Below, piece by piece: positions 25,901 through 37,073 of a stretch of DNA of 64,000 bases (position 1 is the first letter of the stretch; each line of letters begins with the position of its first letter). Under the pieces are notes generated by a model. The model saw only the letters and a program-made list of their open reading frames with translations. It was not told the DNA's origin and ran no database searches. The translations under genes were made by a program, and so were the position numbers. The stretch is from Parasponia andersonii (Eukaryota > Streptophyta > Magnoliopsida > Rosales > Cannabaceae): assembly GCA_002914805.1 (NCBI GenBank), contig JXTB01000225.1:268622-332621 (forward strand), in the 5' to 3' direction.

Positions 25901-25931
25901 GCATGGGGGAAACTCTTTTAATCAGCCATGA
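19865..25931 (+). CDS. SWAP70: SWAP70-type PH-domain coiled-coil protein
   Basis: Exons are 19865-19888, 19994-20098, 20894-20955, 21049-21132, 21255-21286, 21422-21503, 23389-23617, 24100-24327, 24588-24880 and 25568-25931. All junctions are GT-AG, phases agree, and the sum is 1503 nt (500 aa). A pleckstrin-homology domain spans about residues 34-132, with LLQGPLLKRSE at its start, the basic RKWNERWVILDP strand and RAWVSTLH at its end. A conserved block (ATQLVLKAHKEAVN) follows. From about residue 207 to 390 there is a long charged coiled coil (KDEELQNLARELRARD; KARDRVVILEAAVVRAEEK). The C-terminus is low-complexity. Plant SWAP70 proteins are described as phosphoinositide-binding exchange factors for RAC/ROP GTPases; that role is family knowledge. 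Exons 1 (24 nt) and 5 (32 nt) are very short. Intron 6 (1.9 kb) is lengthened by transposon debris. An AATAAA lies 2 nt after the stop. Confidence 0.93.
21900..22690 (-). mobile_element. L1 (LINE) remnant, 3' end of the reverse-transcriptase ORF
   Basis: On the minus strand, broken frames encode pieces typical of the zinc-binding domain at the end of plant L1 polyproteins. They include WKSATPSKAQ-like, a Cys/His segment around LTLSCGF, GFSWVNPPTPVSLLVEKAP, and then a D-W-N-T-Q-N-F-K-D-K segment corresponding to the usual LERNxRIFEDK motif. Frameshifts and stops interrupt them. The element lies antisense to its host gene in intron 6 and is 5'-truncated; exact ends are unclear. Confidence 0.65.
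23010..23370. mobile_element. Fold-back MITE in intron 6 of the SWAP70-type gene
   Basis: Two arms of about 150 bp are inverted copies. The left contains ttgtgttttggttattatca and gacaccaatttagagcagtt; the right contains the reverse complements of closely matching strings. The centre is short and AT-rich. The right edge ends about 18 bp before exon 7 (23389), so the element lies against the splice acceptor region. No coding capacity. A target duplication could not be fixed. Confidence 0.8.
25020..25540. other. Possible antisense LTR fragment in intron 9
   Basis: Most of the 687-bp last intron resembles antisense LTR sequence: a purine-rich part, then gcctatttatagataggc at about 25286, a pattern often found around the TATA region of copia LTRs. 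No primer site, pair or duplication is visible, so this is a weak call. Confidence 0.3.
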
Positions 25932-26449
25932 AAATAAATTTTTTATTCAATGCTCAAAGCGAAAAAGATGTTAAAGAATGTAGGGATTCGCAAGCCATGT
26001 ATAAGTTATAGGAGAAATATGAACTTATTGTATTTTGTATTTTTTTGAATTCCATAGATTTACATGTTGATTTGACATATAAGTTATGACCCTTGGGCTT
26101 CTTCTTCATGTTGAGAAATTGGAAGAACTCATCCTAGTTGTATCTTGAGAACTTAACATGAAAGTTTTTATCTATTTGTGTAAAGAGCCTATAACCGGAA
26201 AGATTCTTGTGTGGAATCTGAAATTTGTTGTGAGTTGTTGACCATCTTGATCTCTTAAATTTTTCTTTTTTACTTAATTATACCTATAATTTGAATAGGT
26301 AAATATTAAAAGACGCCGGCAGTATTACGAATACGTGGAGGGATTTCAATTATAAGACCATAGTTCCTTTCTACCAGAAAGCTTTAGCTTTTTTTTTTTT
26401 CTCTCTACTTTTTTTTTTTCTGTTTTATAAAAGTGAGGTTTAACTAATG
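25932..26449. other. 3' flank of the SWAP70-type gene
   Basis: AT-rich 3' untranslated and flanking DNA. The transcript probably ends within the first 150 bp, where TTGTATTTTGTATTTTTTTG-like U-rich elements occur (26025-26045). Nothing else is supported. Confidence 0.4.
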
Positions 26450-26580
26450 ACTCTACTTACTACAAATTTAAAAGAAAATAACACACATATATTACCAAGG
26501 TTTGAACCCCTAATCCTCTCAAATTCACACACATATCCCTCAAGCTTTGGACCAACTGAGCTAGCCCCAGTTGGCTTTTC
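26450..26580 (-). mobile_element. tRNA-derived SINE
   Basis: On the minus strand the sequence has a box A-like gctagctcagttggt (plus 26551-26565) followed by a box B-like ggttcaaacc (plus about 26499-26509), about 45 bp apart, then a non-tRNA tail. The order, spacing and lack of a tRNA cloverleaf or 3' acceptor stem indicate a tRNA-derived SINE rather than a functional tRNA gene. The ends are not precise. Confidence 0.7.
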
Positions 26581-29500
26581 CCTCTCTCTACTTAGATCTC
26601 CTCCTAACAAAATAGTGAACAATGCACTTAAAGGCCGGAGATGCCATGCTTAGAGGCCGGAGAGAGGTTCTTCTCTTCTCTTTTTCCGGCCTCCTCTCCT
26701 CATTGTCTTTTTCCCCATCTTTTTTGCATTTTTTTTTTGTTTTAATAATTTCATATCTAAATATGGCTTATAATACCACTTTTTGTGTAACTTTTAGTCT
26801 AATCTAGATCTTAAATCTGAATTTTTTTTTCTTAGATCTAGGTCTGTTTAGTGATCGGTTTTTGTTTCATTTTCTTTTTCATGAGTATGGATCTCAATTA
26901 GTGTTGGCATCATATAGTCTATCTTGTCAAGAATGCAGCTGGGAGCAAGTGTTGAAGGCAATAGATTGTTGATGATTATTGTTATCTGTTTCTCTTGAAT
27001 AATCAGGATAATTCACATATTTGTAATTAGTTATTTGTGATTCATTTTTCTTTTCTTTTCTTTGAGGAGTTTGAAATTATAATCATTACGCTTACATTAT
27101 AATTTGAAGCTTTCTGTTTCAATTAATGATATTCCATTGAGGAGTCCGTTTATACATATAAAAAAAAAATACATGGAGAAACTTTACAAACCTATGTCGT
27201 AAAACTTTTGGCTATGCCGGTTTGTGATTCAGGCTTTTTGTGGGTTACTTGAATTTTTCTTTAATTAAATTTCATTTCAGTTTATATTTTGGAAAAAATA
27301 TACACAGTAATATCTCTATAGATAATTATATAATAGTGTACTAAAATAATTTAGTAAAATCAGAAAACACTATTCAACCTAGAATTAATCAATGATGGAT
27401 AATTAATATTTTTCTAAATTTTTTAGAAACATAAAGAAAACTTCACTTATATATATAAATATATAATATATACATAGTCGACCTCTCATAAAGCAGTACA
27501 AAACTTATATACTCAAAAATAGACGTAAAAACTTCTATCAAAAAACTACAATGTTAAAATACTCATATATAATTGTTTGTGGTCAGAAAATTGGCATTTC
27601 TCCAAACTCATATATCAATAGTATCATTTGTAATATAAGAATATACATGAGCAAGCTCAGTAAGTAATATATACAAATATAGAGTGCATATAATAGAGAA
27701 CAGATTTTCATGTGATTGGGATCCCCATGTATAACGGATTGCCTGATTAGATTGGTGAATTGCATATTTAGTCACCCATATAACATATCAAATCATGTGT
27801 AGGTCTCAAGTCCCAAACAAATCACAGATGCCCTTTGCATACTATAGAGATCCTCTCTTTACTATAATTAGAGTGTTTATGAAAGAATCAGATACCAGAT
27901 TTGGGTACTATCCCACCACACTCCATTCACTAATACTCTTCACGTAATCCAAAGATACTACATTTTCATAATTAATGTATAACAAAATAACGGATACATA
28001 TACTCATATAATTTAAAATTTCCATAAAGTCACATAGACATATAATTTTTTATATTATTTGTGTAATGTTACTTACCTCAAAACACATAGAAAATGTTAT
28101 AGTGGAGAGAGATAGCATCCTCAACAAGCAAAACGTACTACTATACTTCTGGAAATATATTCTATTGTTATACTATGCACAAAATAACTAGGAATGTACT
28201 ATCAGATGAGAACCTTATGCTTCTATATGAGAAAATTTTTCAATACTAATAAAAAAAACTTGTAATGAAAAGAATCTAAAGGGAAAGAGACTAGAGAAAG
28301 TTCGAAGAGGAATTATTATGATGCAAAAATGAATTAATAATGAAAGTATTTAATAGGTATCTATATATAACAAATTTCAAATTTATGTATTTTCTTATAT
28401 ATATATGAGGACTTTTAATTACTATTAGGCCCACTCCCATTTTAGGGGAAATTCTAGATGAAGGTGCTAAGAATTAAAGTCCAATTTTTGGGCAACTTAA
28501 GTTTCCTAATTTACCATTTTTTGACCAAAAAAATTGAATTAAAAAGTAAATAAAGAGATTTTTTCTTTGAATAAACGACCAGGGGAAGGTGTGGACAAGA
28601 AAGAGAAGAGTCACTTATTTTATTTTAGATTTCTTAACTTTGACAAGAAAAGAATGAGAATTAAGTTATTCTTTATTTCATTTCCAAAGTGTTTAGTGGA
28701 ATGACCATTAGCATAAAGAAATAATTCCTATGTTTGGTTAGGTATATATGTATATGTTGGTATAGATGTTGGTATAGATTTTGGTTCGTGAACCAACATG
28801 CACCATACGCTCTGGAGTGGTCCTTTCTTGAAAGAAGTCAAAATCCAAATTTAATTTAGGTGTGATCCATACAATCTTGAAAAATATTATAGATAGACTT
28901 TTTTCCAACTAATGGGGGTGGTACTGGTATAGTACCACCAAATCTCATCTACAAAAGGTAGTTAATGATTTATTCAATAAAATACTCAAAATAAATAGTA
29001 AATGAATAGTAATAGAACTATATGAGAGAATTAGAAAAGGCAAAGAGACAAATAGGGTTTTGGAAATTTGTTGTGGCTAATCTCTTTCAGATAAATATGA
29101 GACTATTTATAGTAGTTTTATGGTCCCCCAAATACTAGGGTTGATATTCGTGTTTTGCTCAAAAGATAGGAAAGAAATTCACCTACCTGCTTGCGCGGAC
29201 GAGAACGTGTGATTAAGCTAGGTGTCAGCTTCACCGCTACTTGCAACTTTCTTTATTTTTGTTACTTAGTACTATTACTTGGTGGTTGACTGGATCATTG
29301 TTGGTCTTCTTGTGTTCAATTGGCCCGCATGAGTTATAAACTCTAATCAAGTGCTGGTCTTCACATTTGTGGATTTGGCTTCCTTGGTATTTCGATCAAA
29401 TCATTTATCTTTCAAGACTTACTCTGCTTGTCCATATGGATTATAAGATAAAATTAGGACCTGGTCTTCTAATCTTGTGAACTTGGTTGACATTTAATAT

Positions 29501-30769
29501 CTGACCATGCCATTTGACTTTTTGGGAGTTGCTCTTCTTATAAGTGATCAACCTACTTGGTCTTTCTTGAGTTGCTCGGTCCATAATGAGTTTGGTGTCG
29601 TTTCGAATGTTGGCCACGACATATCATTTTGGACTCCATTTGGAAGCCATGTGTCATTTTTCTGATAGGTTGGGAAAATATCCCAAACAGTGTGTGTGTG
29701 TGTGTGTATATATATAGGAATAACTATTTTATTAGATAAGTATTCTGCTAAAGCATAAGAAATCCTTATTCCATAGGACAATTAGAATAGCTATTCCATT
29801 CCAAAGATGAAATTTATAATATAACATTTTGAACTAAACTACTTTTATTTTATAAATATATAAATTTTTTTCTCCTCTTTTCTCTATCCTTTTTCTCTTT
29901 ATTCTTGAAGAGTTTAGTAGGTGCCTTCCTCCTATTAAGAGGGGAATTTTCCCTTTTTCTAGCATTTGTTCTTCTTAATTCATCCATTTGTGAAGTAGAT
30001 GTCCATATAGATCTCGATCTATTATGTTCTTGATCCATCCAAATCTAAATCTATGGTGATTTTAATTTCTATTAGTGATAGTAATTGTTATGGTAATTAT
30101 TATAATTTAAGTACTTTAATTATAGTTATTAAGGATTAAAATTAGGGTTTTTTTGGATCAAAATATTACACATTCCATTCTATTCCAATTACAAATTAGA
30201 CATAAAAATAATGATTCAGATCATAATTTTAATGTACAATTAACCAAATTTAGAAAATAGATTCAATGTATCCCTTTTTAATTTTAAGAACAAATATATC
30301 CCTTTTTAGTTTTTATATTCTCTTAATGCCAAAGTTACCCTTGACACCCTATTCAACTTGAACGACTCTCTCCAGAATTTTTACCAGATTCTCTCCATGA
30401 ACTGAGCCTACTTGGATCTTAGATCCATCTCCACCCGATCCTCGTAGACTTTCACTAGACAAGTACCTTTGACTACGATGGCAGCGGTGCCACCGATGAC
30501 AACGCTCGAGTTGCTAACAATTCGATCTCTGAGAACAAGTCTCCTCCATTGCCATGACGGACCTAAGATCCATCACCGAATGCAAGATCTCCGCTGATTG
30601 TGCCAAAGATTGTATAATTATTTTACAAAATTACCATGAAATCGATAATTGACGGAGGCATATAGCCATAGGATTGAGATATTGAGCTCTTCGCTTATGT
30701 GCCCTTATGATCATAGCCGACTACACCTCCGTTGATCATTTTCTTTTTGATTGGGAATTATGTTCTAGG
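26581..30769. other. 4.2-kb gene-poor spacer
   Basis: No credible gene. There is a TG/TA microsatellite at 29691-29716. A small hairpin (gtggtact-ggtat-agtaccac) lies near 28919-28939. A more complex, GC-richer segment at about 29090-29650, containing gagactatttatagtag, may be a worn LTR. 30360-30600 is another GC-richer patch (caccgatgacaacgctcgag) of unknown origin. Confidence 0.4.
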
Positions 30770-31325
30770 TAGGGCTGGTAATTTTCTACACGACATGACG
30801 ATACAGCTCAAAAACAGCATGAAATAAACGAGTTTGAGTGACCTATTTAATTTTCGTGTCAATTTCAAATTGACACGTGTAATACATATAATAAACAGGT
30901 GAGTTTCTACAATCTGCTTAACCCGAAAATAACCTGTATAACTTGTTTAATTAAATGTGTCATTTTTCGTGTCATGTCAGCATGATATATTTATTAATAT
31001 TTTAATATATTAAACGTGATTTTGATTAATTCTAAGTATAGTTATAAGAGTAAAATTAAATTAAATAGTGCATAATCGTGATAAATTAGAATAATCGTGT
31101 CAATTTTGAATAATCATGTCAAATAGGTCATAATATAACACATGACATGTTTATTAAACAGGTTACACATGTCGTGTCATGTTACACGTGTATTAATGGT
31201 GTCGTATTCAGATTTAAATTTTTGACATATTTATTAATCATGTCGTGTTCAAATTAAGTATTATTGTGTCGTGTCATAATGGTATCGACCCGAACACGAT
31301 ACGATAACACGAATTACCAGCTCTA
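30770..31325. mobile_element. Non-autonomous hAT element with target duplication
   Basis: The termini are inverted: tagggctggtaatt on the left and aattaccagctcta on the right, a typical plant hAT end. The flanks gttctagg (30762-30769) and gttccagg (31326-31333) form an 8-bp duplication with one mismatch. The 556-bp body is non-coding and full of cgtgtca / gtcgtgtcat words in both orientations, likely subterminal motifs. Confidence 0.85.
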
Positions 31326-31632
31326 GTTCCAGGCTCAAAGGTGAGACTCATAACATAATGATTTTTAAATTTATAATTGTTAAATATATTAGTTTTAATA
31401 AAACTAAACAAAGATGCCTTAGAACGCTGTCCTCCACTTGATCTAATTCTTTTAATATCCTTTCCAATTCAGTAACAATTTCAATTACCGTTGCTTTCAA
31501 TTATGAATTAGTGAATGTATTGCTAGTGTTGAATATATATGCTAAGGATGGCCTCCATCTAATTTCCTCGCGCCATACTATTAGTGAATATATTTATTCT
31601 CATTACGATTATGGCCAAATAAACGTGAAAAT
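31326..31632. other. Short spacer between two mobile elements
   Basis: AT-rich DNA separating the hAT element from the solo LTR. Nothing recognised. Confidence 0.5.
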
Positions 31633-32537
31633 TGTTGGAGCGGTTTTACACCAGTCGTCCACGTGTCATGAACTGCTGACGCTGGATTCTCCAACTGTTC
31701 ACGTGCCCTTGCTACTTCACAAATCCCTGAACTCCAAGCAGGATCGGAGAGGCGGGGGTGGCTACCTGCAAAGACTCTCCGATGCTTAAGTCAGTGGTTT
31801 TTCTTTGCGTTTTTGGTAGCAAGGAGAAAAGTGTATCAAAACCAATTCATAAACTTATCTCTTTTTCGTATTTTCTTCTTTTTTCTTCTGCTTTCAGATT
31901 GTCTTTTTTCTTTGTAAGTGCTCTTTTTTGTACCAGAGAAAAGCAAGCTACCTCCTTTGAGTGCGTAGCTTTCATATATGTAGTCTTCTGATCACCAACA
32001 GTGTTCTTCTTCATCTTTTGAAAAGTAAAATAATATATATTTTTGTACCTTTCACTCCCGGATCTTAAAACCATCATGGGCCGAGATCTCTGTGACCTCT
32101 TCTGTGCTACCGCGGCCTGATTTCCGCCGCCTCCTATCGTTTCAATCCGTCAGGAGCGAGATTTGGGCACATCGCCGTTCTGTCAGGATGGCTTGTCCCT
32201 GCGCGCGCACCTACCCAGAAACGCATTAAATGCCCTGTCGGGGTCCGGAGCCGTGGGGCTGCCTTCCATTGCATCCAGTCTGAAGACCCTTGGGGCTTCT
32301 GATCCCTACGACAGCTGAGGCGAGGGTCGCTGCTCCCAGATAGCAGACCCTCGGGGTCTGGAGATCCTTGGGGCTTCTGACCGCCAGCTGTCATGGACTT
32401 GAGGTCTGACCGATTGAACCGTTTGGGATCAGTGATGGATTCTGCCTTAAATTCGGAAGACCCACATGCCGATGTCGGGATCACGTGCGATCCGCGTGAC
32501 CCTTCTCACGGTTCGAGGCTCAGGAATGGGCCCCACA
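31633..32537 (+). mobile_element. Solo LTR with target duplication
   Basis: A 905-bp unit starts TGTTGGAG and ends GGCCCCACA, so it has the TG...CA ends of an LTR. It is flanked on both sides by AAAAT (31628-31632 and 32538-32542), a perfect 5-bp duplication. It contains gactctccgatgcttaagtc (31770-31789), a motif I recall from plant LTRs, and a GC-rich second half unlike the surroundings. No primer site or internal region adjoins it. It therefore looks like the product of LTR-LTR recombination. The exact retrotransposon lineage is not determined. Confidence 0.85.
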
Positions 32538-34225
32538 AAAATAACGTCTTATTCCTAATTAACGAAAGAAAGAAAACTGACAGACGAAAAAGACAAAAGT
32601 AGAAGAAAAAATATTTTCCTATAATTCAATGAATCTGTGTTTGAAATTTATATTACTTTCGGTCTGTCTACAATAATTTAAAAGATGTTGTCACAGGCTA
32701 GATTATACGAAAATTTCCACCCACATTTCCCAAAGTCTCTCTTTCTCTTAAAATCCACACGAGAAATTAGTTCCTATTCTTCTTGACTTCTTTTTTTCCC
32801 CTCCTTGTAATCCAAGCTACAAACATATATATAACGGGAGAATTTTATGATTTTTGTAAAGAAAATAACTAATTATGTAAAAAAATGTGTGTGTGTGAGA
32901 GAGAGAGAAAGAGATGCCATTGCCAACAGATATGTACATAATTTTCAACTCGTAATTTAAAAAAAATGAAGTACGGTCAAGAGTCAAAGGTGAAGAAAAA
33001 TTGCTCAAGAGTTTTCGCCATATTTTTTCAGCCTCATGAAACGTATAAATTTGTTTATCATTCAAATTTCCATGCCATCCTTTTTTTTTTTAATTTTATT
33101 TTAAGCATTGATTTATTGACAAGATCAGCTAACTTCTAGAAATTTTTTACTGGCCCACGATTTTTTTTTTCTTTATTTTGTAATCGATACATAATCATTT
33201 TCATCACCATGATACTGTGAAAGCTATCCTGCAATGTCTAGGGCTCAGATTCTTAAAGACTTTTTTTTCAACCAACAAATTAATTGAATAGTCGACCCTC
33301 CAATATTCTACAATATTTGACTTTTTCATTTGATTTCTAGTAATAGTAAAATATTGAATTTGTGTAATTTGCAATTATTACAATACTCTTACTGATTATT
33401 CATAGTTCTGTATCTTAAGATTCATAAGATGGTAAGGCTTTTTTTGAGCTTCTGTATATACTTGTAAAAGAGGAGGAAAATATGTTTTTTTATCTAAATA
33501 TATCCATGTCCCTTAAAGGCAAGCAACGTACCAATGGCATCAAAATCAGTTAGTGATGCTATTTTATTTTTGTCCGTATAACTGAAAATCTAAAAAAGGT
33601 GTATTGCCGTAATCCTTAGTTATATAACCGACTAAGGTAATTTGTCCTATTTATTTGAAAATACGGTTTGAAAAAACATTATTAGTTGATAAGATCTAGA
33701 GTAGTATTAGAATTAGGGGAACCAAGGTTAATACAAAATTAATTAGTTTTCTTTTATTACCAGACTGATCACTTGTCATAAATTAATTAAAAAATGTTAT
33801 CATAATTTTGTTTACTATAGGATTTGTTATACCAGTTGCTAAATAATAACAGCCCAACTACCCTTACATCATGGATTGAGTGCCAAAATCCCTGACTGAT
33901 ACACGAAAAAAAAAGTTAAAAAAAAAAAAGCAAACACAAATTTTCAGTACTATGATGAACAATAAGGCTACAAACAATCTCACATGATCACCTCACGTCT
34001 ATCAATCCCTATATTTCTCTCTGTGCATCATCCCACTAATTACCGAAAATCAACCCCTAATATTCTTCATATATATAGTAGGAAAAATGAGGATAACAAA
34101 ATACGTGTGCGAAATACCCGATAAACTTCTACCAAAAAATGCAGTGTACGTTATAATTATGCTTTCATATATGATTCTTGAGACTATTGATTTCAATATA
34201 TAGATAGATATTTACATTTAACTAC
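32538..34225. other. Gene-poor AT-rich spacer
   Basis: Homopolymer-rich DNA with a short TG/GA microsatellite at about 32885-32910. No coding region, RNA gene or element boundary is supported. Confidence 0.5.
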
Positions 34226-34551
34226 CACTACAAAAAATCAATATTTAATCACAATTTTTTTTTTTGACTAAAAATGACATTTAGATACATCTAATAATTT
34301 CTTGTCATTAAAAATTAACAGTTAGTCAAAAGTTGTTACTAATATTTTTAATCACAACCTTTTGTTAATAATTATGAAATCTGTTGTGGATAAAAGTACA
34401 TTTAATCATAACAAATTTTCATTTTTATAACTACAATTTTAACTACAGACTTTTTAATCACGATATAAAAATGATGGCATTCTTTTAGTTACAAATTTTT
34501 TACTTTCAATCACAATTTTTGTTGTTACTAAAAGTAAAATTTTTTGTATTG
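34226..34551. mobile_element. CACTA-type MITE with target duplication
   Basis: The left end reads CACTACAAAAAAT and the right, reverse-complemented, CAATACAAAAAAT, one mismatch in 13. The 3-bp flanks are TAC on both sides (34223-34225 and 34552-34554), the duplication length of CACTA elements. The 326-bp body repeats atcacaa words in both orientations and has no coding frame. Confidence 0.75.
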
Positions 34552-34579
34552 TACTTTTATAATACTAGTCAATAATTTT

Positions 34580-34870
34580 CACTACATATACTATAAAAAA
34601 TAAAACTTTTGCCAACGCATTGACACATCGACAAAAGTAGACAAAATACATCGACAAAAGTAGACAAAATACATTGACAAAAACTTTTTGACTTCTGCCA
34701 ATATAATTTTTCATTGACAACCATTATTGACAAAAGATCGTAACTGAAAGTCATCTATCGACAAAAAAGTGACACATGTAAAAAAATAATAAATTTGGAG
34801 TAGTTAATCAAATATTTGCCGACGCAAAAACACATCGGCAAATATTTAACTTTTGTGGACACAAAAATAT
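34580..34870. repeat. CACTA-like subterminal repeats, left block
   Basis: The block begins cactacatatactataaaa and continues with repeated acatcgacaaaagtagac units (34626-34663), then gccgacgcaaaaacacatc at about 34818. These words resemble those at 38780-39325 and may be the opposite end of one element, but the terminal repeats and flanks do not match well enough to prove it. Confidence 0.4.
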
Positions 34871-36699
34871 GTCAATAAAGGGAAAAATTAATAATTAATA
34901 TTTTAATTGAATAAAAATTTTATTGACAAACNTTATTAACTAGTAAAAATGATACAAATGGTTCATAATTTACAATATAAATAAAAAAAAAAATCAAATA
35001 CATCTAAGGAGGTGGAGGTGCAAACTAGATAGTGGAGGTGCCAGCTAGATGTTGAGGTCGTTACAAACAATTCGCACCAAATGCACCGTTATCTAATAAA
35101 CAATGGGTCTTCTTCCACGCCATGCCTAAAAGGGACAGAAAAAGACACTAAAGTAATACCCAATTACTAGGAAACTCCATGTAGTATAGTATTATAACCA
35201 AAAAGATAGAAATCACGAAGGAAATGAAAATTGGCAATAGTGAAAACAAATTGTATTTTATGTTTCTGTCTTCCAAACATTCTAAATACACATTTGAGAA
35301 AATCAGTAGCAATTGACCAATCAATTTTGTACGTTGAACCACTTCCACATATATGTATGTTTGTTGGGACCATACAAACACAACTAAGGTGAAAGATATT
35401 TTACTACCTAAACTATTTTTTTTTTTCAAACCAGAGCGGAAAACTGAAGCTGAAAAAACTACCTAAACTAGTATATTAAAACAAAAAATATATAATCCAT
35501 GACAACAACAATAAGCGTTACTGCATTACATTGCCATGATACACAAATGGGGGCAGTTGGGGGAATGTAAAATGCCTTTTGAGTGACTAAATTATTTACT
35601 TTAGGATTAATACAAAATTCCAATGTCATTTCCTTTACCTAGCTGTAGAAACAGAATGCCACAAAAAGAGTACGAAAAACTTTGCTCCCAATATGCTGGC
35701 ATTGAAGTTGGACATTAATTTAACTGACCAATAAAACAACAAGACATCTACATATATAGTTTGTATACACGTTGCAGTGATGTTTAATTTATCAGTTACT
35801 ACTCATTGGCATATATAAAGATGTGGGATTATTAATTATGCTCAACAATACATCTTACTTGAATGGAGCTACTAAACCTTAAGATTCTTCCCTAGTACTT
35901 CTAAATGCACGTGCATGGTTACCTTTCCTGGTCTTAGAGATGTTGCTAGTGCATATATTCAAGCATTTGAAGATACTTTAGCTAGTAGAAGACATTTTCT
36001 ACCTGGATATAGCACACATTTCTGAGGCTACCAAATATTTTACAACAGCTCTACCTAGCTTCGAGCTTTCCCAAAACATAAGCTGTCATTTTCAAGGTAA
36101 TATCTGGTTAAAAAATCTAAGCCAAGTAAACTTGACTATGTTTTTTATTATATGTTATATTCATTAGATAGCAAGGAAAAAAAAAAAAGGATTCTAGGGA
36201 ACTTTGTACTTAAAAATAGACCATTAGACTATTATGGATATTTTTTTAAGAAAAAAGTAAGAAGAAAAATCCACGTAGAAGATATCAATTTTCATAGCAA
36301 TTTCACTAGCAATTTTCGTACTAATTGTGAGATGATAAACTGTCAACATAACAAAAATCATATGTACTATTATTGATGTATCTAAGCATCAAGAAAATAA
36401 GGCATTCCTGGCTATGGGGTTTATTATCTGCTGTAAATCAGACACTCTTAATGTACTTCAACCAAACAGGGAAGCCTCTAGACATAGAATACAAATCTAG
36501 ATCGAAAATCAAGAGCCTCTAAAAGTATGATATGCTTTTTCTGAAATCAAGTAATTTTATCATTACCTAAAACTATCTGAAATCAAGTAATTTTATCATT
36601 ACCAAATGGAGGGTTTTCAAACCAAGTAAGTTTACCTCCCTTTGTTGTCATATACGAAATCTTTGGTCAAAGCTGTCAAGAAGTTCAATATATCACTTA
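34871..36699. other. Spacer, possibly the interior of a CACTA-like element
   Basis: No recognisable transposase or host gene. The 93-codon minus frame at 35148-35429 and the 74-codon plus frame at 36152-36376 have no domain I recognise. One base (34932) is N. Confidence 0.35.
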
Positions 36700-36892
36700 A
36701 TCGTTTCCACTTCTCTCCAAATAGGATCTGCAGTAACACCAATCCCCACACCAAGAGAGAAGAGCTGTGGCCATAAAAGTGGCATTTATTCGCCAAAACG
36801 GAAGGAAATCAGCAACATTAAAAGCCAACACGGAGCCAATTAAGGCACCATAAAGTGAGCCACTAGTTTGCAACATATGCAAGAATTAGAAA
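36700..36892 (-). pseudogene. Decayed sugar-transporter (MFS) fragment
   Basis: On the minus strand the frame ending at 36697 encodes SGSLYGALIGSVLAFNVADFL. It closely resembles the transmembrane segment preceding the conserved arginine-rich loop in plant vacuolar/plastidic glucose and xylose-proton symporter-like proteins. After ADFL the expected GRR motif is gone and the frame degenerates, although a shifted frame still gives a hydrophobic run. There is no neighbouring exon. It looks like a short gene fragment, perhaps carried by a transposon. The family call is from memory. Confidence 0.5.
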
Positions 36893-37033
36893 GCCATATA
36901 AATGCTCATATTGACCCGTATTGGAATATATGAAAACTTAAAAAAATAAGATAAGAATATCCCTGTACATTACAATTTATAAGCATTACTGTGACAGTCT
37001 TAAACTGTTATAAATCTGGAACTCAACTTAGAT

Positions 37034-37073
37034 ATTTGGGTTGTGTTGTGGGGTTCCCCAACACAACCCAAAT
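37034..37073. repeat. Perfect 15-bp inverted repeat (hairpin)
   Basis: The arms atttgggttgtgttg (37034-37048) and caacacaacccaaat (37059-37073) flank a 10-nt loop that itself contains ggggttccc. The word ggggttcccc recurs about 45 bp downstream. There is no U-tract or other terminator context. Confidence 0.85.

Noticed and set aside
26499-26565. tRNA gene on the minus strand
   Set aside because: Box A and box B are present but the acceptor stem, anticodon arm and T-arm pairing of a tRNA are not. A SINE fits better.
32134-32484. 116-codon minus-strand frame
   Set aside because: It lies inside the GC-rich half of the solo LTR. GC-rich DNA has few stops, and no domain is recognisable.
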